DNA of 64,000 nt from Porphyra umbilicalis (GCA_002049455.2 KV918781.1:310001-374000); one strand, 5' to 3'. Positions 24,481 through 35,306 are shown, counted from the first letter of the stretch. A program made the numbers and translations. Notes: a model not told the origin generated them from the sequence alone.

Positions 24481-24778
24481 CCCTCTGCAGATAGAAATTC
24501 ATGGGCTAATGGTCGGCGCTGCCAACCCAAAGGGGCCCTGCCTCTCATGGAGCTACACCTCGCGGTACTAGCTGGATAGGCACCCGCACACACCCTCTGT
24601 ACTCATACGCGGCTACTCAATACGCGGTGCTACTCACCCGCGCGGATTGCAAAAGGAGGGGGGGGGGGTGGCCCACCGAGGAGCCGCTGCCGCCCCGCTC
24701 GCAACCAGCTCCCCCCGTCCCGCCGCTGCGCCGTCTGGGCGAGGGGGGGGGGGGAGACCTTAGACGCGCCCGCGGCGT

Positions 24779-26263
24779 CTAGTAGTAGTCCCCGCGGCAC
24801 TTGCCGTGCCGGCACGTCGTGCCCGCCACGCAAAAGGCGTTGGTGGTGCCGCCGCACTCACGGCCGGCCGCCGACTCCTTCTTGCACGTCTCGTCCTTGC
24901 ACGTCGTGCCGGAGACGCAAACCGCGTTGGTGGTGCCCCCGCAGGTGCCGCCCAGCGGCGACTTCTTCTGGCACACGCCGTCCTTGCAGGACGAGCCCGA
25001 CGCGCAGGAGGCATTGGTGGTGCCGCCGCACTCACGGCCGGCCGCCGACTCCTTCTTGCACGTCCCGTCCTCGCACGTCTTGCCGGCGGCGCAAACCGCG
25101 TTGGTGGTGCCCCCGCAGGTGCCGCCCAGCGGCGACTGCTTCACGCACACGCCGCCCACGCAGGACGCGCCCGACGTGCAAAAGGCGTTGGTGACCCCGC
25201 CGCAGGTGCCGCCCAGCGGCGACGCCTTCTTGCACGCCCCGCCCTCGCACGTCGTGCCGCCGACGCAAACCGCGTTGGTGACCCCGCCGCAGGTGCCGCC
25301 CAGCGGCGACTCCTTCACGCACACGCCGCCCACACAGGACGCGCCGCCGACGCAAACCGCGTTGGTGGTGCCCCCGCAGGTGCCGCCCAGCGGCGACTCC
25401 TTCACGCACACGCCGCCCACGCAGGACGCGCCGCCGACGCAAAAGGCGTTGGTGACCCCGCCGCAGGTGCCGCCCAGCGGCGACTCCTTCACGCACGCGC
25501 CGCCCACGCAGGACGCGCCGCCGATGCAAACCGCGTTGGTGGTGCCCCCGCAGGTGCCGCCCAGCGGCGACTCCTTCACGCACGCGCCGCTCACGCAGGA
25601 CGCGCCGGCGACGCAAACCGCGTTGGTGGTGCCCCCGCAGGTGCCGCCCAGCGGCGACTCCTTCACGCACACGCCGCTCACGCAGGACGCGCCGGCGACG
25701 CAAGCCGCGTTGGTGGTGCCCCCGCAGGTGCCGCCCAGCGGCGACTCCTTCACGCACACGCCGCCCACGCAGGACGCGCCAGCGACGCAAAAGGCGTTGG
25801 TGACCCCGCCGCAGGTGCCGCCCAGCGGCGACGTCTTCTTGCACACCCCGCCCTCGCACGTCGTGCCGGCGACGCAAAAGGCGTTGGTGGCGCCCCCACA
25901 CGTGCCACCCGGCGGCGATTGCGACTTGCACGTCCCGTGCTCGCACACGTACCCGGTTTGGCAGTGGAACTGCGGGCCGGTGCAGAAGCCGCCGGGGCCG
26001 ACGAGATAGTGGACCTGGACGACCACCGGCGGTCGCGGCGCGACCACCGGCGGCGCTTGCGTCTTGCACGTCCCGTGCTCGCACACGTACGGGGAGCGGC
26101 AGCGCAACCAGCCGCCGCAGCGGGCGCCGTGGCCGCCGCCAAAGAAGAAGGTGCGGCTGGTCGTGGCCACCGCGGGCGTGTCGGCGGGGACGGTCGCGCC
26201 GGCGGCGACGGTCGTCAGCGCCGCCACCGCGACGGCGGCGGCGAGGGCGCGGGTGGCCATCAT
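24779..26263 (-). CDS. Secreted protein with tandem cysteine-rich repeats
   Basis: A single open frame of 494 residues starting at the first of two adjacent ATGs (26263 and 26260). Residues 1 to about 27 form a signal peptide (Ala/Val-rich, ending near VAAGA). Two divergent Cys modules follow (GHGARCGGWLRC...CEHGTC and GFCTGPQFHCQTGYVCEHGTC). Then come thirteen 29-residue units of the form GGTCGGTTNAxCxxGxxC, xxGxC, KESPL. Each unit has four cysteines, so two disulfides per unit are likely, giving a rigid extracellular rod. The DNA unit is 87 bp, an exact codon multiple, and cysteines are invariant while other positions vary, which indicates selection on the protein. The last unit ends CRHGKCRGDYY. 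Spacing is loosely like Dickkopf- or carbohydrate-binding-type knots, but I cannot assign a family. A TATA-like CATAAG lies on the minus strand near 26432. Confidence 0.8.
   Translation of the reverse strand: MMATRALAAAVAVAALTTVAAGATVPADTPAVATTSRTFFFGGGHGARCGGWLRCRSPYVCEHGTCKTQAPPVVAPRPPVVVQVHYLVGPGGFCTGPQFHCQTGYVCEHGTCKSQSPPGGTCGGATNAFCVAGTTCEGGVCKKTSPLGGTCGGVTNAFCVAGASCVGGVCVKESPLGGTCGGTTNAACVAGASCVSGVCVKESPLGGTCGGTTNAVCVAGASCVSGACVKESPLGGTCGGTTNAVCIGGASCVGGACVKESPLGGTCGGVTNAFCVGGASCVGGVCVKESPLGGTCGGTTNAVCVGGASCVGGVCVKESPLGGTCGGVTNAVCVGGTTCEGGACKKASPLGGTCGGVTNAFCTSGASCVGGVCVKQSPLGGTCGGTTNAVCAAGKTCEDGTCKKESAAGRECGGTTNASCASGSSCKDGVCQKKSPLGGTCGGTTNAVCVSGTTCKDETCKKESAAGRECGGTTNAFCVAGTTCRHGKCRGDYY
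24782..25920 (-). repeat. 87-bp coding tandem repeat, 13 units
   Basis: Units are spaced exactly 87 bp, encode 29 residues each and lie inside the Cys-rich secreted protein gene. They include alternating variants (TTNAV and VTNAF; ESPL and ESAA), suggesting stepwise duplication of pairs. Confidence 0.85.
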
Positions 26264-26397
26264 GGTGGCGGCCGCGGTGGGGAAAGGAGGAGGGAGAGGA
26301 AAGGCAGGAGGCGCGGGCGGGCAGGGAGGCAAGGGGGGATGGTGGGCGTGGTGGTCGGCGGGTGTGCTGGCGGGTGTGGGTGAGTGAGGAAACGCTG

Positions 26398-27180
26398 GCC
26401 ACTCCCCTCACCCCCAGCCGGCCACGCCTTATGTAGGCCCCCGCCGCCGCGGCCGCGGCCACCAACGCTGCCGCCGCCGCCGCCGCTGCCCGCCGCCAGC
26501 CGCCGCCGAGGGCGGCCACGGGCGCCACCCCCGCCCGGTGGGTCGCCCCCCCCCCCCCCTGCCGTGGCAGTGTCAGAGCAAGCATGCGGCGGGGACCCGC
26601 TCCTCCCCCCCCCCCGCCCCCCCTACCCCGCTCCACTGCCGCCGCCACCCGCCCCCCCCCCCCCCCACCCGCCAGCAGCTGCCGACCAGCCCCGCCGCAT
26701 CGCCCACCCTCAGCCCCGCCGCATCGCCCACCCTCAGCCCCGCCGCATCGCCCACCCTCAGCCCCCCCGCCTGCAGGGCGGCAGTGTGGCGATCGCGCGG
26801 CGGCGGCCGGCGGCGGCCGAGGGGCGGCGGCGGCCGCGGGGCGGCGGCGGCCGCCGGCGCAGACGAGCCGGCGGGGGGGGGTGCGCAGGCGTCAATGGGG
26901 GTCCCCCCACCTCCCCCCACCTCCCCCCCGCCCAAACTCCCTACCGCCTGCTTCCCGCCCGTCGCTTCCGACCCCCCCCCCTCCCCCGCCCCGCCAGCAG
27001 CGCGGCAGCGCGGCGACCGCCCGGCGGCGGCGGCCGGCGGCGCGCGCAGGGCGGTGGCCAACGCGGGCGCAAACCCGCCGGCGGGGGGGAGGCGGGCGTG
27101 TAAATGGGCGTCACGCTCTCAACCGGGGGTGGTGGAAATGAAAAAGACCCCCGACCCCGCGAGACTCTCCTGAGATGAGC
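26398..27180. other. C-rich intergenic block
   Basis: The upstream region of the Cys-repeat gene. It has long C-rich tracts, a 24-bp tandem repeat and GC-biased ORFs on both strands. No gene is supported. Confidence 0.4.
26690..26764. repeat. 24-bp tandem repeat, three units
   Basis: Three nearly identical copies of CCCCGCCGCATCGCCCACCC plus CTCAG-type flank. The period is a codon multiple, so it reads as an eight-residue repeat on either strand (RVGDAAGL on minus). Confidence 0.8.
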
Positions 27181-28011
27181 CACTTTTTTCTTTTCCGCAG
27201 GGGATGAGATTTATCCTTCATCACAGGCCAGCTGCTAAGAATTGGGGTGAGACGGATAACTGGTCAGGCTTTTCAGACATGAATATGAATCCGTGCCTCG
27301 TCTGGGCGGGACACTTTTGTGGTCACGATCGTGTACCCGTGGCACATTCGTGTCCAATCACTGAAAGGATTGGCTGCCAGACGTCCTCAAAAAGCGATAC
27401 TGGAGTCTATTCTACTGGCCGCCTCATTTGAGCCGATTCTCCTCATTTCAGGCTGTTTTTGATGCCTCTCTGTGACCATGTTCTCGGCCTCGGCTGCTCT
27501 TTCTGAGAATAGATCTAGACTCGGTGCAGTCCTCTCACCTATGGGCCAACTCGGCGGCTCCGTACGATGAAAACTCCGAGGGGGTGCCCCAGACACCACA
27601 AACAAGCCACGTTTCCAGGCCATATGAGAGGCAGCCTCATTTGAGCCTTTTCTGAGCCTCATTTGAGCCTCGGAAGCAGTAGAATGGACACTAGCCTATA
27701 GCTGCATCAATACATCAGCGACTGGATATTGCTGGCTTCCCAATGTTGGCCGATGTGGTCGAAGTCAAGACAGGCTCTCGGTCAACTGCCCATTGGTCGA
27801 ACGGCTTTATCCGGCTGAATGAATGGCTGAGAAACTGCTTCGCACAGTTGATCACCCTTCTTGACATCGACGGCATCGGCCAAAGTTGGGAAAAGAGCAA
27901 TAGCTATGGTGCGTGTCCCAAAAATGAGACACGCGCGTTTTCTGAAGGAATGACAAATCACTGCACGGGGGCAGGTGAGGTGGGGTACGAGAAAATTCTC
28001 GACTGGCCCCC
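27181..28011. other. AT-richer island, left part
   Basis: Base composition drops sharply at about 27180. A repeated CCTCATTTGAGCC word occurs at about 27421, 27640 and 27657. No coding signal is clear; this could be the end of a transposable element. Confidence 0.35.
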
Positions 28012-28545
28012 ATGGAAAGAGCCTCTCCCGACGCGTTCTTGGCTGACAACTCCTTACAGTCATTATTCGGTGAAATCCGTCCCGGATTTATCCACAGTAG
28101 ATACAACCGGACCAAAGAACGCACCACAGGCGCCGAGAGAACAGGGAATGTGGACTGCAAACACATTTGTGGTCCACCTGTTGAACTTGTTTTCAGGCAG
28201 GGTCAACTTACACAGTTCCAAGCTCATCCTGGAAGAATTGAACGCAATGTTGCCCTCGCAGATTACCCGCCGGTCTGCCGGAAGGCGGACTGCCTGCCCA
28301 AAAGGGCCAGTGCTAAGCTCAGACGCCAGCCTGATGACGTTCATCCGGTTGCTGACGACGAAGAGTTGGACGTGCCTTCTCTAGTAGCCATGATGGCCCA
28401 CACGACGCTGCAGCGTGAGTTCGAGAGCGTAAGCGGTCCAGACCATGCGCAGGTGATGCGTCGCTGGGTGCTGGCCGAGACGGATGTTGAGGCAGTCGAT
28501 GTGGCGGTTGACGTGGTCTTCGCAGGGGCGGACGATGAAGAGTGA
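28012..28545 (+). CDS. Hypothetical acidic protein in an AT-richer island
   Basis: An intact 177-residue frame whose ATG sits in CCCCCATGGAAAG. The N-terminal half is basic with several cysteines (VDCKHIC, VCRKADCLPKR). The C-terminal third is acidic and helical (EELDVPSLVAMMAHTTLQRE, RWVLAETDVEAVDVAVDVVF) and ends GADDEE. Codon use is much less GC-biased than in the genes at 1-26 kb, matching its island. I recognise no domain. It may be the tail of a transposable-element protein; a longer alternative frame overlaps the 5' part. Confidence 0.4.
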   Translation: MERASPDAFLADNSLQSLFGEIRPGFIHSRYNRTKERTTGAERTGNVDCKHICGPPVELVFRQGQLTQFQAHPGRIERNVALADYPPVCRKADCLPKRASAKLRRQPDDVHPVADDEELDVPSLVAMMAHTTLQREFESVSGPDHAQVMRRWVLAETDVEAVDVAVDVVFAGADDEE

Positions 28546-29570
28546 TGGGGCATGGTTGGTTGGTACGACGCACACTCTTTCGTGATCAGGTTCTGCGAAG
28601 ACAAGTAAAATTGGATTTCAATTCGTCCGAGTTCCCCTTGAATGCTGTCTTTCGTACTTCTCTGTCTTCCCAGTATGTAGTGTTGAAATCACCTCACGGC
28701 AGCTGATCGCAAGTCGAGCCAGAGGGAACTAAGTATTGTCGGCAACTGTTAACAAATGGTGGTGGATATATCTTAATAATGGCTGTAGTACCCGCCTGTG
28801 GGCACTGTTCTGTGGACCTGTGAGATAGGTCCGATCTTGGAGCCAGTCATCTTCAGGTTCTTGGGGTTACAGGTTTGCAACTCCAAAGTTCATGTGCACA
28901 CTGGAGCTTCGATGAGGGGTGGTGTCCCAAATCATTTTTTCTTTACAGGGGGCTACATTAAGGTCTTTTTTGCGTTCTTATTGGGAAGGTGGTGCCCATT
29001 TCTTGGTGCACCAATTGTCAGCACATGTCTGCTCTAGTATCTGTGCTGTTGATTGGGGCGCGTGATCGTCACCTGTCGAAGCTGCAATGAATGACACTGT
29101 TCCCCATGACACGGCAGGAGGAGCCGCCTCTGCTGACGCTCTCAGGGATCGTTCTGGAAGCACAGTGGGACCGAGTGGGTCACATTACATCATCGGACCG
29201 TTGCAGAAGACCAGTGGGCCGAGAAAAAAAAAGGCGCGATGCCTCATTCTTGGGACGCACCATACGACACTTCCCCCAAAAATGGACCCACCGCCGATCA
29301 GGAAGCATCGTTCTCACATCCTGCTATCAGGGATCCTCCTGCATGTGGAGCCAATGACTGTGTCGCATTTGTGCCCCGGTAAAACTTGTCGCACTCTCAT
29401 GATCCCCACGCAAGATGTAGGAAGCCGACCAACGTCACCAAATGCCTTTTGCTCATGCAAGGAAAAATGCCTGTTGTCTGGGGACATTTCCTTCTTCATC
29501 GGCACGATCCGCCGTCGCGCGTCGTTTGAGTATGCGTTTTGTGTCCGCCTTTGGTCAATGCGATCGTCGT
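28546..29570. other. AT-richer island, right part
   Basis: About 1 kb of balanced-composition sequence with short overlapping frames on both strands and no motif. It ends at an inverted repeat near 29571-29705. Confidence 0.35.
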
Positions 29571-29705
29571 CTATTGTGCTTCTCACAAAAACTGGATCCG
29601 CAACATCCGCTTCAGCATCATTAACCGCCCCCTGAGCCAATGAAACAGTGATTTTGCAACGGAAGCTGATGCACCGAGGTCCAGTTTTTGTGAGAAGCAC
29701 AATAG
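29571..29705. repeat. Inverted repeat, about 27-bp arms
   Basis: The left arm at 29571-29599 (CTATTGTGCTTCTCACAAAA...) and the right arm at 29678-29705 are reverse complements over 26 consecutive bases plus a 1-nt slip. A spacer of about 78 bp separates them. It could form a long hairpin or be the inverted end of a small element. Confidence 0.75.
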
Positions 29706-29865
29706 AACTCCTATGGCCTGTTCAGGAGGCAGAGTCATATTTTTGTCGTGTACCGCCGCCATTTTCGCTGTGTGCAATTGGGTCGGCCAATCGTGGCCAT
29801 AGAATCTGCGATCGGCCACTGCAGATCAATCCGGGGTGCGCCCCTAGGCGGGGGCAGGGCCCTGC

Positions 29866-30080
29866 CCCCGCCATGGCCGCCCCCGCCCCCGCCATGGCCG
29901 CCCACGTCCCCGCCATGGCCGCCCACGCCATGGCCGCCCCCGCCCCCGCCATGGCCGCCCCCGCCCCCGCCATGGCCGCCCCCGCCCCCGCCGTGGCCGC
30001 CCCCGCCCCCGTCATGGCCGCCCCCGCCCCTGTCCTCGCCGCCTACGTCCCCACCCTCGCCGCCCCCGCCCCCGCCATGG
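29866..30080. repeat. 18-bp GCCATGGCCGCCCCCGCC minisatellite
   Basis: Tandem units based on GCCATGGCCGCCCCCGCC. No frame contains stops, so it reads Met-Ala-Ala-Pro on plus and Gly/His-rich on minus. Longer Pro-, Ala- and Gly-rich ORFs across 29648-30577 extend from it and are probably spurious. Confidence 0.6.
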
Positions 30081-30700
30081 CCGACCTCGCCCCCGCTTCC
30101 GCCGTGGGCAACCCCGCCCCCGCCGTGGACGCCGCCACCCTCGCCGCCTCTGCCGTCGCCGCCGCCGCGGCCGCCCTGGCCGCGCCCGCCCCCACCCTGG
30201 CCGCGCCCGCCCGCGCCGTGGCCGCCCTCGCCCACGCTCCCACCCACGCCACCTCCACTCCCGCCGCCACCGTGGCCGCATCCGCTTTCGCCGCCCCAGC
30301 CCACGCCACTGCCGCCACCGCCATCGCCACCGCCCACGCCGAAGCCGCCCTCGTCCCCTCCACGCCCGCCTCCACCCTCGCTTCTCTAGCCCTCAACCAC
30401 GCCGTTGCCGCCGCCTCCAGCGGCGCCGCCGCCGCCCCCACTTTCTTCGCCCTCGCCGCTGCCGCCGCCGCCGCCGCCGCCACCGCCACCACCGACGCGG
30501 AAGGCGCGGCGGTGCGGCGGCTCACAACCGTCGTCCCCGACGCGGCCGCCTCCCTCGCGTGCCGCCTTGGCCCCTAGGCAGTGGCGGTCGCGTCGGTGCG
30601 GGCGCTCTAGTATGCGCCCCTGGGGAACCTGGGGCGGGCGTGAGGGCGTCAGCGGCGTCTGCAGCGACGGAGACGCGGACGGCGGCGGCGGGGGGGATGC

Positions 30701-31720
30701 ACGTGGGGGCGGCCACAACCGCCCCACTTCCCCCCCCCTCTAGCCCGCAACGGTCGACGCGGCCGCGCTGGCGTTGCCGAGGGACCGCACGGCCACCGCC
30801 GCGTCCTTGACGCCAGCGGCAGCAGCGGCGCGGGCGGCGCCCGCCGCCGCCGCCGCTACTACCGCCGCCGCCACCGCCACCGCCGCCGCCGCGTCGGCCG
30901 CCGGTGCGGCGCCCGCGGTCGGCGACGGCCTCTGGGGCACGGCACCCGTCCCCGCTGCGGTTTGGCGCGCGGTGGCACGGGCGCTTCCCCCCCCTGCTGC
31001 TCCCCACCCCGCCTCGTTCCACCGTTTCCGCCCGCGGCGCTTGGCGGCCGCACGGCGGGCCCGCTGGTGACAGCTGCACGAGGCGTGCCGCCCGAGCGGT
31101 TGCGGTTGCGGTGGCGGCGACGGCGGCGGCGGCGGCGACCGCCCGCGCGCGCCGCCGCGAGGATGGCAGGCGGGCGGCGGCCGCCCGGCCGCTCGCCGGC
31201 GGCCCGGCGGGCCTTGCCGCGACGGCGGCGGTCGGCAAGGACAGCAAAGGGCATTGCCTGACGGCCTTTTCGCCGGCGGTTGTCTACTTTAAGCTATCGC
31301 TGTGCGGCCGCCTCAAGCTGACCAAGCCCGTGCCGCTCGTCGGCACGGCCGGCGAGCGCATCAGCTCGCTGTCCAACGGGGACCGCGACGACACGCTGCT
31401 CGGGGCCAACTGCACGGGGGCGCCGCTCGCCACCGACGTGGGCGGCATTGACGCCGAAGACGCGGCGCCCTTCCCCGGCACCAGCCTCCTCGTCGTCGTC
31501 GTCGAAGAGTACTCCCCGTCCATCGTGGTCGTCCACGGCCGCACGGGCGTTGTGCACGCGCGGTACGTGCCGGCGCGCTAGAATATGCGCATCGAGGTGA
31601 CGTCGCGGGACGAGGCGGCGCTCGTGTACGACTCGCCGATTCCGCTCGAAGCGTCGTCGCTGGCGGCGTGGACGGCGGCCGCCAAGCAGCTGGTCAAGCC
31701 TCAGCCACCCCATTCTGACC
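30701..31720 (+). pseudogene. Scrambled fragment of the phytase-like esterase gene
   Basis: 31215-31581 translates as GKDSKG...AFSPAVVYFKLSLCGRLK...LVGTAGERISSLSNGDRDDT...GGIDAEDAAPFPG...EEYSPSIVVVHGRTGVVHARYVPA, closely matching the intact-looking gene at 62.2-63.9 kb. At 31585 the match jumps to MRIEVTSRDEAALVYDS and on to AAWTAAAKQLVKP, so about 75 codons of the parent are missing between them. The homology stops near 31700 against a truncated ankyrin ORF on the other strand. Upstream, 30701-31200 resembles the module at 60110-60500 (both begin with ACGTGGGGGCG, which encodes the DVGA of the parent). There is no start codon or signal peptide. I read it as a non-functional rearranged copy. 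Confidence 0.75.
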
Positions 31721-32146
31721 GGCCGAGTGCACAGGGGCTAAGCCATATGTGCACATAGCGTGCACATCCGCGCCCGCCGCGTGTAGTGCCCGTATCGAAC
31801 GTAATTGCCCGCCGCGCGCAGCCGAGTGCAACGGCCGCCACAGAGTACGGAGTCCGTCAGAGGCGCACGAAGCATCCCAGTGCGCGCCCGCAGCGAGGCG
31901 TTTCGCCATGACCAGCATGTGCCCCCCAATGGCAGCCCGATGTGGGGCCGTATCCCCCTTTTCCGATGCCATCCCGGCCGCCACGCCATCTCTAAGCATT
32001 GCTGCGACGGTCAACACATCTCCCTTGCGGGCAGAATCGTGCAGTGCGGGCAGCTGGCCGCCTCGCCAGGCATAGGCCTCTTCGGCGGGATCACCGACCG
32101 CGAACTCCCGCGGCACAACCGGCGCACTCGATGAGGAGGCCGTCAT
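31694..32146 (-). CDS. Ankyrin-repeat protein, truncated
   Basis: An ATG-started frame of 150 residues. After about 28 leader residues it shows ankyrin repeats: LPALHDSARKGDVLTVAAML, then APHRAAIGGHMLVMAKRLAA, then RPLHSAARGGQLRSIRALHA and a last partial unit GLAPVHSAGQNGVAEA. It stops in the middle of that repeat, exactly where the phytase-like fragment begins on the other strand. This suggests the 3' end was lost in a rearrangement. Ankyrin repeats bind protein partners; nothing more specific can be said. Confidence 0.65.
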   Translation of the reverse strand: MTASSSSAPVVPREFAVGDPAEEAYAWRGGQLPALHDSARKGDVLTVAAMLRDGVAAGMASEKGDTAPHRAAIGGHMLVMAKRLAAGAHWDASCASDGLRTLWRPLHSAARGGQLRSIRALHAAGADVHAMCTYGLAPVHSAGQNGVAEA

Positions 32147-33675
32147 TGCAGCGGCGCCACCGACGGGGGTGGCGTCACTGATGGCGCCTCAGACGACAAA
32201 GGTGGAAAATCACACCGCCCGCTTGGCGCAGCGCGATGCGGCGGCGGCGGCGGCGGCTCCCACTGACGCGCGTCAGCCCGTTGGCATCGGCACAAAGACG
32301 TCCGACGCTGTCCACGCACACGGCTGGTTGCGGCACCGCCTTCAGCCGCGCGGCGGCCACGCCACACCGACCGACCGACGCCGACAGTCGGGCGGGGACA
32401 GCGCCGGCGTTCGATGCGGCCGCGCCGCGACCACCCGTGTGGCGCTGCCGACGGGCGGGGTGATCAGCGCACGCGGCGGCGGGGGCAGAGGGCACAACGA
32501 CAGCGAAAGGGGCCCGGGGGGGCAGGGGAGTCGCGACGCCGCGCGCCAACACCACGTGCGGTGCTTTCCGTCTCATCATGAGACGGCAAGAGAGGCATCC
32601 GGCGCGCCATGATGGCTCACGGGGGCGGCGGCGGGCGGCCCTGTGGCTGGGGTCAGTCACTCCCCAGCAGCACGTCCACGGGGAGACACCCCCTCAGGCC
32701 GATGTTGCTCGGGGACACCTCCCATTCGAAGCATGCCCTCCGCCTCGCCATTGAGACGACGTCGCGACGTCGAGCCCCGACGTCGGGGCTCGTCCAGCCA
32801 CACCCCCTGCAACACATTCGCAAGGCACAACACCTTGGGAGAGCCAGTGAGAGGGACCCGCTAGCTCCAGCCACCCCCCACCACCCATTGCGCGCCGCAA
32901 AGACCGGGTATCTAAAGTATCTTGTAGATACCCACGTGTGGGTCGGACTTTTCTACCAGAGGGGCGTCATGTATGCAATAAGTGACCGTATTACCACGAG
33001 ATAGACACGAGTCACAGACGAGATATCCACAGAATCCCTCTAATGGCACAATGTGCAGTAAACTCCTAGATATTGGTAGTAATTGTGAGCACACTCTGTG
33101 AAGTCAGCAGCTTCTTATTGATGTATTTCTGTCATTTTTTTTTTCTCTGTGTTTTTCTGTCAATAAAACGCTAGGTGATAGGCGCCTTCCCGGTGCAGTA
33201 CATACTGTCGGCTGGCGTGGACCCGTGGCACGGAGAAGAGCATCAGCCCCGCCGTGCCAATCGCACGGCGTCCAGCCCGGTACAATATTGTCCCATCACG
33301 CTCACGGAACGGTGGCCCGGCGTCTTCACTCCGTCATGCGGTGCAGCTGGGTAGGGCAGTCATTGCCGCGCCGGGTGGCAACGGCGCTCGCGGCGGTTGC
33401 TCCACCAACGAGCCGCCCGTGCCGTACCCATTCGTGTTGCACTCGGCGGGGGTATCCGCGGCTAGCGGCGGGACCGACACGGGGCTCGTGGAGCCGGCTC
33501 GTGGCGGCTCTTTGGCCGGCAGCGATGGCGGTGAATGCAGCTGATAAGAAACGCGCACATAGGCCTAAACAGAGCCAGCGCCGGCTCGAGCGGCGCGTCG
33601 CCAGCGTGAGCGGTTGGGTAACACGCCTCTGCACACGAAAGAGGGAAACGAGCCCGATCAGAAAACGTCGACCGC
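32147..33675. other. Intergenic
   Basis: GC-rich until about 32890, then AT-richer with a T-run and AATAAA near 33160. A plus-strand frame ending at 33543 (TDTGLVEPARGGSLAGSDGG) lacks an ATG and motif. No gene is supported. Confidence 0.35.
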
Positions 33676-35306
33676 CTACTCGGTCCGTGGCACCGACACC
33701 GACCCCGGCTGCCCGTTCAAGCCCCACGTCGACGCACCGTCGACCCCCCCCGCCGACCCCTCCCACCCCGCCCCCACCACCCGCGCCGTGCGGAGCAGTT
33801 GGAACACGTCCGCCTCGGCGCTCTCACACAGCTGCCGCATCGGGAGCACGTGGAAGGGCTCCTCAATCGCCACCCCGATATCCTCAACCCCCAACAACAG
33901 GAAGGTGATGAGGCAGCTCGACGCCGCCGCCCACATCGGCCCGGCCTCCCCAAAAAGCACCAGCGGGATGGAGAAACACCACAGCAGCGTCACCCGCGAC
34001 GTGTGGCGGGTGTAAGAGAGGGGGATGGGTGTCCGCAGCAGCTTCTCCGCGGTGCCGGCCACGTCGAGCAACGCTGTGACGCCATTGTCGACCTTGACGC
34101 GCACGTGGTGGTCCATGGGCGCGCCGACGCCAACGACCGACGTGATCATCTGGACGGCAACGAGGAAGGGGCTCGCCTCAGAGGAGGTGAGGAGCGCCAC
34201 CTCGTGAGCGTCGAGCAGGTGGTCAACGCGGGCGGCGAGGGCGGACGGTGGCAACCCCTCCAGCTGCGCGACGAGCGTGTGAGGTGCGGCCGCCACGTAG
34301 CGCGCCAGCTGGGAGGTGCGGGTCTCCCCGCTGCGCGCGGAGAAGGCCGTTGCCGGCGCGTCGGGCGGGAGGTACTCAATACCGACGCGGGTAATGTCCG
34401 TGACCCGATTGACCATCGTGGCGAGCGCCCCGCGGGCCTCGTAAAACCGGCTGAGCGACGCGTTGGTGCGGAAGGAGAGCAGCAGGCCGACAACACCCGC
34501 CATGAGCGCCACGGGCGTGGCAGAGAGGTGGGGGGTAAAGCCGGCAGCGCACGCCGCCTGGATGGCAACGCACTCGGCGGCGACTACGGTGCAGGCGGGG
34601 GCGAGGCGGCGGCCGAGCTTGGAAAAGGGGAAGCCGAGGATGTGTCGCACGTAGCGCGTGGTGCCGCTGTGGGGGCGGGGGGGGGAAGGAAGAGGGGGGG
34701 GGCACGGCTCATAACAGGGGTGCACCCCGCGCCACGCAAGCAGAGGAGCCAACCAACATCGGTCGTAAAGGTCAGTTCCAAAACCTAGAACCATGCTGTA
34801 GTACTGCTACTGGCACCACAGCCGCATGCAGCCGCCCCCACACAAGCTCCCCAGGCACCACCGCACACGCCGATGGACAACCCCCAGCGACGCGCACCAG
34901 TCCACCCGCCTCCTTTTCCACCCCCCGGCAGCCGCCATCAACTCGCACCCCCCCCACCCCCCACGTACCGGTGTCGCACCCACTCGGCTTGCACCACGCC
35001 CCGGCGGGGCGACGCAAAGCGGCTCGTCCCGCTCGTATCCGTCAAGTCTTTGAGCACCTCGGCAAAGGAGCGCGCCGACGGGCGCGCAGCGCGGGGGACT
35101 TCGGCCGGCGGGGAGGGAGGGGGGGGGGGTGCGGCCGGCCCCCCCCCGGTCACAGCTACTATGACCGGGCCCGTGGGGGGGCGACGGCGGTGACGGGCGG
35201 CCAGCGACGGCCGGCAGCGCCCGACGACGGCGGGTCTGGTGGGCCACCGGGGGCGCGTCAGCGGCGTCGGCGCCGCAAACGCCGTGGACGTGGGCGGCGG
35301 GGCCAT
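33676..35306 (-). CDS. Bestrophin-family anion channel (two exons, possible plastid targeting)
   Basis: Predicted exons are 35306-34969 and 34666-33676, with intron CG|GTACGTGG...CCCCACAG|CGGC, giving about 442 residues. Exon 2 carries the conserved core of the plant/bacterial bestrophin-like branch: TTRYVRHILGFPFSKLGRRL, then two hydrophobic helices, then SFRTNASLSRFYEARG (about residues 177-192). Later come TPIPLSYTRHTSRVTLLWCF, a hydrophobic segment, and GVEDIGVAIEEPFHVLPMRQ near the C-terminus. Length fits plant thylakoid voltage-dependent chloride channels (about 400 residues). The first 45 residues (MAPPPTSTAFAAPTPL...) lack acidic residues and are rich in Ala, Pro, Thr and Arg with a Phe at position 10, as in algal transit peptides. 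Thylakoid anion flux is therefore a reasonable inference; a plasma-membrane role is possible. Confidence 0.8.

Noticed and set aside
29648-30577. Ala/Pro-rich (plus) and Gly/His-rich (minus) proteins
   Set aside because: Both come from the GCCATGGCCGCCCCCGCC minisatellite and its degenerate flanks.
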